From Eudorina sp. 2006-703-Eu-15 (Eukaryota; Chlorophyta; Chlorophyceae; Chlamydomonadales; Volvocaceae), in the NCBI GenBank assembly GCA_003117195.1, contig BDSI01000002.1:2009328-2073327 (forward strand): a stretch of 64,000 bases of DNA. Direction: 5' to 3'. The first letter of the stretch is position 1. Each line of letters begins with the position of its first letter. Positions 58,720-64,000 of this stretch are shown one piece after another. The position numbers and the translations under genes are program-made. The notes below the pieces were generated by a model. It had not been told where the DNA came from. It worked only from the letters and a program-made list of their open reading frames with translations, and did not search any database.

Positions 58720-61700
58720 CTCTCTCTTTCTCTCTCTTTCTCTCTCGTTCTCTCTCTTTCTCTCTCGTTCTCAAACACAGACACCTGCACGTGAAGCGTC
58801 ACGATGGAGCGCTCATCCTCCGGGGCCGCACCCTGGCTGGGCGGATCCGTTTGAGGCCGTGTTCCTCCCCCACCTCCTCTTCCTCCCCCACCTCCTCTTC
58901 CTCGCCCACCTCCTCTTCCTCGCCCACCTCCTCGTCCTCGCCCACCTCCTCTTCACAACAGGCCCAGCTGGCGCGCAGTCTGGCGGCCAAGCGCGCCGCC
59001 ACCCTGGCTCGCAACCTCAGCCGCAAGGCCACACTGCAGCGCCGGGGCGGCGACGGCGGCGGCGGCGGCGGTGCCGTCAGCGGGGGAGAGGCCGATGACG
59101 GCGCTGCGGACGAGGTCGTGCCGTACATGCCGAGGCCAATGGCGGCGGCGGCGACCCGGGGCATCAAGGTGGGCGCGGCGCACAGACTACCGTAGGTCCA
59201 GGGGCGGGCCTGCGCCGACTTGTGCTTCGGCTGGTCTTGTAAGGTCCCTTGTTTCGGCCCCAAGGACACTTATGACCAGGGAATCTCGTGCTGGACAGCG
59301 CATCGCTGCTTCTGGGTCAGTTGACTCGGTTGGGTTGGTCAACTGACCCAACTGAATAGGGGCTGGTGGTCGTGGTTGGATTCTATCTATTGTGGTGGGC
59401 AGCGGAGGTATGGGGATTGCGTGAGGTTGCTGTCCCCCTGGCCCCTGGCCCCATGTCCTACCTCCCCCCCAGCTGGGCGACGCGCTGTCCGCTGAGCTGG
59501 ACGAGGAGGCCATCTACGTGATGCACCGCGACTTCAACGACACCCACATGGCAAAGGACGACAAACAGCTCTACCTGCAGGGCCTCAAGGTGCGGCGGAG
59601 AAGGGCGGCCGCAAGAAATGTGCGCATGTGCTGCGCTCGGCAAGCAACCCCCCCGAACACATGCAGTGTTTGTGCGTCGTGTCTGTGTACTTTGTGTGTT
59701 TAGATATGAAACCCGCCAGCCCGCCCGAACCAAGGTGCAAATATACTTACCACATAACCTGCAAGTACCTAACTGTGTGTTTAATGAGAAGCCCTCTTAC
59801 CTGTGTGTTTAGAAGTGCAACCCGTGTGTGTGTTAAAATAAACCGAGAGACACGACTTGCGAGGACCCTAATTGCGCACGCGGACGAGTGAGGCCGTTGG
59901 CTGCGCATTGCCGACAGGCCGGGGACGTGTATATAGAAAAGAGGGGCCCGAGGGGCCCCGTGTGTGTGTGTGTGTGGTTACCTGTGTGTGTGTGGTTAGA
60001 GGTGCGTGTACGTGTATGTACGGCATATTGTGAACGAGTGGTATGGCATCCCGGCATGCCGCACGTTGGGTGTGGCCCGGCGGGCGGGGGATGGGATGGA
60101 GGCCTTTGGGGCCTCAAAGGGGTGGGGGGGAAGTGCCCAGCCCCTCCCCATTTCCTATGCCCCCTCCAAGCACTGCTGGGGAGCAACAGGCCGCATTCTC
60201 TTCTGGCCTTGATGCCCGGGTGCTTCCCCGGAGCCCATCCCCGGTATTAACAACGAATTGCATGGCGCTGCACATGCCTTTCTGGCTTTGCGTGCGCCGC
60301 GGCGAACCGCTCCGCAGGCGATGCTCCAGGAGATGCGGCTACGCCGGGGCGACGCGCCGTACGGCCACACGCAGCAGCTGTCGGTGTATTGGCCGCCGTA
60401 CGTCCAGGTCACCCGGGTGGGTGGAGGGGGACAGTGGGCGGCCGGTGAGCGGCGCGCATGAGCTGTGGCCCCAGGTGGGGCAAACCCGCCGTCGTCGTCG
60501 TGCGTCACGCGCGGGGGGTGCACACGGCACAGGCCGGCGGAGGTGCAGGGCACGCAGCCCATCCAGCACTGGGGAGGTGTCCCGGGGGGCCGCGGCCCCA
60601 ACACCACACGGTCACACAGCAAGGGCAGTCACCGGAAGCGCTGCCCGCGGCGAGGCCAGCCGGCATGCAGGAACGACACGGATCATATGCGCCCCCTCCC
60701 CCGCGGGTAGCCCGCTTGACCACCCGCCACCTATCCCACCCGTCCCACCACACCTATCCCACCCGACCCCGCCCAACCGGCACAGGCCCAGCGCCTGGCC
60801 GCTCAGCGGGTGCGGCCCGCCCTGGCCGCCGGCCCCTCCGTGTGGCGGCACCTGCTGAGGGAGCCGCTCATCCGGACCCCCGCCGCCCCCTGGCCCGGAC
60901 CCGACTGCGCCGCGGCGGCGGAGCGGGAGCGGTTGTTCTGGGGCCGGGTGGCGCTGCGGCCCACCTACCTGACCGCCAAGAGCTTGCCCATGGTGCAGGT
61001 GACTTTGAGGTGGAGGTGGTTGGGGTGGGAGGGGGAAGGGGGAGCCGTGGGATGAGGTGCCGCAACTGCCAACTGTCAACCACCAACCGCCGGTTCAACC
61101 ATCGGTGCAGATCATTCGGGTGGAGGTTCGAGGTGGCGTTGGGATGGGTTGTGGAGCAGGCCATGGGGATGACTGAGCTCAGGTAGATGAGGGGAGGTGG
61201 GTACCTGGCAGCGTCTTCATCTTCACAACTGCCAACTGCCAACTACCGGGTCGATCCAGGTGTTTAAGGAGCTGGGTCCCATCACGGTCACGTCCGCCAG
61301 CCCCAACGGCGCCTTCCTGGCGATCGGTACGGCACCGGGGGCCATGCTGGTCTTCAACATGCGCAACAACCCTGTGGCGCCCTGGTTCCAGGTGCGGTTA
61401 GCGGTTGGCGGTTGCCTGTTGGCGGTGGGTGGTCGGAATGGTTGGGTTTGGGTGGAGGTGCGGCTGTGTCTGACTGTCGGCTCAGCCCGGCTCGAACAGC
61501 TGCCCGCTCCGCTGCGCCGCTGCGTCCAACCGGCGTTTCGCATGAATCCCCACGCAAGACTGTCAACCGCCAACTACTAACGACCAACCGAACAGGTCCT
61601 GGGCGACGGCCAGACGTACAAGCGGCCCTGGTTCCGGCGCCACAAGCCGCGCAACCCCGCCCTGGTGGCCTTCGCCTGGAGCGCTGACAGCCACCAGCTG

Positions 61701-63606
61701 GCCTCCCTGGACGCGGTGTCCAACCTGCGCATGTGGTGGATGCGGCCGGAGCCGGGTGCGGCCGGGGGAAGGGGGAGGGGTGGGGGCTGAAATGGAGAGA
61801 AACACCAAACCCAGAAACAAACAAACATAACCGGGCACAACACAACGGGAAAGGGGGTTGTTGTGGGTCCAATGAAGCACACACACGGTATGGCGAGTGG
61901 TTTTCATGACGGTTTTCAACTTTTCATGCCTTTCCGTCTTTGCAGCGGAAGGTAGGTAAACGTGAGTGTGGCGCCGGTACAGCGTTGGTCCGAGCGCAAG
62001 CATCCCGCACAAACTGCCGTCACCCCCTTGACCCCACGGCCCAGGCTTGTTGCTTCTTTTCGTTTCCTCCCGACTGTGGCCCCGCGGTGCTGTACGGCCC
62101 CCAGGCTCCAACGTGAAGGAGGACCCCGGCCGCCAACCCGTGGCTCCGGAACTCATCCTCTCCGTCGGGCCCATGTCGTACGCCATAAGCGGCAAGGCGC
62201 CCATCATCGAGCCGCTGCAGGAGGAGCAGCTGCTGGGGCTGATGTCGGAGCCCGGCTGGGAGACCGCGGCCGGCGGCGGCGGCGGCGGCGGCGGCGCGCG
62301 CGGCAGCGGCGGGGCAGCGAACGCGGCGGCGGCCGCTGCGGCGGCGGCCGCCGCCGCCGTCCAGGCGGCGGCGCTGCGGCGGCGGTGGTCGCTTTGTTTC
62401 CATCCGGAGTTCAACATCGCGGGGGTGCAGCCCACGGTGATGCTCCCGCAGGTACCGTATGCGTCCCATGGGTCGGTGCGTCCCGTGGGCAAAGCGGTGT
62501 AGTGATGCATCCACCCTACCGACGGCTCTTTAAATTCCTTGAACCCTAATGCCCTCCTCTGACCCTAACTTCCCGGCCGGGCTCTTGTTCGGGCTCTTAA
62601 CCGTCCCTACCCCGCCTTAACCGGGGCTCGGTGGGCGGTGACCTCCTCCACCCCTTCGCCCCCTCCACCCCTCAACGCCTCCACCCCTTTCCTCGCTGCA
62701 ACCGCTGCCCCGGGGGTGTCCCTCTCTGCGGTGCTGCAACCCCCCTCCCCGCCGTCCGCCGTACGCAGCTGACGGGCGACCTGCTGCGTCTGACCCTGAC
62801 GGTGGGCAGCCGGGTGCTGCCGGCGCCGCTGCCCCGCAGCCGGGGCCGCCCCGTGCGCACCCGCCTCAACCAGCCCACCGCGGACTTCCTGATGCCGCCC
62901 CAGGCGAGTGCGGAGTGGAGCGGAGAGGAGTGGGGACGTGTGGTGGTGTGGGGTTGACGTGAACTGAAGCGGACTTGAGAGCGGGAGGACCCACTGTGGA
63001 GTGGGAATGCTGCTTCGGGAGCGTCGATCGGGGTTAGGGAGCAGAATGTGGTGGGATGGAGACTTGCCGGATTTTGTGCACACTGGTTTCGGCGCATCGG
63101 ATGCTTTGCCGCTACCTACACCGGGAGGGGGAGGGGGGTAATGCCGCCCCGCGAACAGTGGGATGCCGCGAAGGGGAAGCGATCGACGGTTGTACGACGG
63201 TACGACGGTATTGTCGCTCACACTCCCCCAAACCCGTTACATACCCGAACAATCAAACGCACACGGGCAATATTGTGGGCATTTCTCTGCCCCTTGCATG
63301 TCACGCACACCTGCTTCTGCCTGCCTAAGAACACACACACACACACACGCTCGAGTGTACCGCGGCTCGTAAGGCCCGTCTTCTTCCCCTAGGACACCAT
63401 CTGCCTGGTCCGTGCGGACCCTGCCCCCGTGCTCCTCATACTGCGGGGTCCCCTCCCCCCCGCTCGTCCACCAGATCCGGGCGCCCGAGTGCCGCCGTCA
63501 GGCGCTGCTGCGGGGCCACGACGCGCACGTCGTGTTCGTGGGGGTGCTGGGCGACTGCGCGTCCGTGGTGTCGGTGGATGCCAGCGGCGAGATCAACGTG
63601 TGGCCG
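52530..63606 (+). CDS. Large coiled-coil and WD40-like protein (3' end beyond window)
   Basis: I do not recognise a named orthologue. Exons: 52530-53189, 53416-53497, 54123-54205, 54427-54459, 55004-55236, 55653-55899, 56648-56845, 57014-57187, 57805-57834, 58448-58573, 58962-59168, 59473-59589, 60318-60416, 60786-60998, 61260-61391, 61596-61755, 62105-62451, 62769-62903, 63393-63428, 63475-63606 (1148 codons so far). Residues 1-205 are acidic, disordered and Gly/Ala/Thr-rich. 210-275 is a charged coiled coil (ELELQRQELEQSAQQLVLKE). 447-690 is mostly helical (VDELLDVMVQRLAQRPSREQ, SFAFDLLVEGVAFSQRKYNF). From about 835 WD-type strands appear: FLAIGTAPGAMLVFN, LVAFAWSADSHQLASLD with LRMWW, LLRGHDAHVVFVGVL and VVSVDASGEINVWP. 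Coiled coil before a propeller suggests a cytoskeletal or ciliary scaffold; that is inference. Exons 4 and 9 (33 and 30 nt) and the 46-nt last intron are the weakest calls. Exon 18 ends at a GC donor. Confidence 0.78.
56254..56335. repeat. (ATTC)n microsatellite
   Basis: Two ATTC runs separated by AACTCGCTGTAACG, in the intron between exons 55653-55899 and 56648-56845 of the coiled-coil/WD40 gene. Confidence 0.9.
58276..58446. repeat. CTCCTCTTC pyrimidine tract abutting an exon
   Basis: About 170 bp of CTC/CTT triplets run directly into the acceptor of exon 58448-58573, so the tract serves as an exaggerated polypyrimidine tract. Similar tracts lie at 58679-58770 (CTTTCTCT type) and 58858-58955 (CCTCCTCTTCCTCNCCCA) in the next intron, the latter again just before an exon. 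Confidence 0.9.
58679..58955. repeat. CT-rich microsatellites in the intron before exon 58962-59168
   Basis: A CTTTCTCT tract (58679-58770) and a later CCCACCTCCTCTTCCTC tandem (58858-58955) make up much of this intron. They generate spurious Leu, Ser and Glu-rich ORFs. Confidence 0.9.
59693..59835 (+). repeat. Dispersed CA/TG-bordered intronic repeat (coiled-coil/WD40 gene)
   Basis: Reads GTGTGTTTAGATATGAAACC, CGCCCGAACCAAGGTGCAAA, TATACTTACCACATAACCTG, then GTGTGTTTAATGAGAAGCCC and CTTACCTGTGTGTTTAGAAG. It is the fullest forward-orientation copy of the family seen at 25889-25966 (forward) and 37777-38039 (reverse). Confidence 0.8.
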
Positions 63607-63630
63607 GTGAGGGGGCGGTGGGCGGTGAGG

Positions 63631-63666
<36 letters not shown>

Positions 63667-63669
63667 AGG

Positions 63670-63717
<48 letters not shown>
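63607..63717. repeat. GGGCGGT heptamer minisatellite
   Basis: Tandem GGTGGGC/GGTGAGGG units begin right at the donor of exon 63475-63606 and run for about 110 bp. The first GTGAGG of the array is itself the splice donor. Confidence 0.9.
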
Positions 63718-64000
63718 GAGGGGCCCTACAGACGCACCGAAGGATGGGCCCCCCTTGGGTGACGTCCTGGGTTCCGCCGTCCTGGCGAGACGAAGTAGGG
63801 GGGGGCATCACTGCACATTCGGTGACTTTTCGCGACTTCGCTGTCTTTATTGATAAAAAGGGGGGTCCACACCGGCGGAGAGGGATGAAGGGGAGGGGAC
63901 GGCAGGGAGGATGGGAGGGGAGGGCCGCTTAGGTCCCTGAGCTCCCTGATCTCCTTGACAAAGGGGGGAAGATTCCCTCCCGGACCTTGGAGGTCCGGGA
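63718..64000. other. Intron or downstream sequence at the right edge
   Basis: No exon is recognisable in the last 280 bp. The coiled-coil/WD40 gene presumably continues beyond the window, since no stop codon is reached in its last frame before the donor at 63607. Confidence 0.5.

Overview
The window looks like nuclear DNA of a volvocine green alga (a Chlamydomonas, Gonium or Volvox relative). It is GC-rich and intron-dense. Donors are mostly GTGAG, GTGCG, GTGGG or GTACG, and exons are often 30-300 nt and commonly phase 0. Proteins carry long Ala, Gly, Gln and Pro runs, introns are full of TG/CA microsatellites and minisatellites, and the gene families fit (wax synthase, Elongator subunit, WDR27, BTB/NHL, CAP, TPR co-chaperone, WD40). 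I saw no rRNA, tRNA, CRISPR or bacterial operon structure. All exon models were built by hand from splice sites, frame continuity and family resemblance; no alignment was run.

Layout. 149-6458 (-): wax-synthase-type MBOAT acyltransferase, ten exons in continuous frame, 3' end off the left edge. 6459-10209: gene-poor, AT-richer DNA with a 70-nt hairpin and a possible decayed Copia reverse transcriptase. 10210-12260 (+): secreted CAP-domain protein with a Pro-rich linker. 12582-13300: a minisatellite split by a 533-bp hAT-like non-autonomous element. 15641-19078 (-): Elongator subunit ELP5, eight exons. 19376-29149 (+): WDR27 homologue, fifteen exons, divergent from ELP5 across about 300 bp. 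29150-34692: no gene I can support. 34693-40637 (-): NHL-repeat plus BTB/BACK protein, both ends unresolved. 40638-43800: repeat-rich, no gene. 43801-47995 (-): large unrecognised poly-Gln/Ala protein. 49058-51912 (-): DUF4604/KIAA1143-like N-terminus joined to a three-motif TPR domain with a complete carboxylate clamp. 52530-63606 (+): coiled-coil plus WD40-like protein, twenty exons, running off the right edge.

The genes do not form a pathway. They are independent housekeeping, ciliary/WD40, ubiquitin-adaptor, lipid and secreted-protein genes, partly arranged as divergent pairs. The unusual material lies in the repeats: two MITE-like elements with related inverted termini, a dispersed CA/TG-bordered module found mainly in introns, a recurring 12-bp palindrome GACCCRYGGGTC, and the octamer GTACGGCA, whose first bases begin several introns. 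There are also three probable GC-AG introns, a candidate 12-nt microexon in WDR27, and the TPR-DUF4604 architecture.
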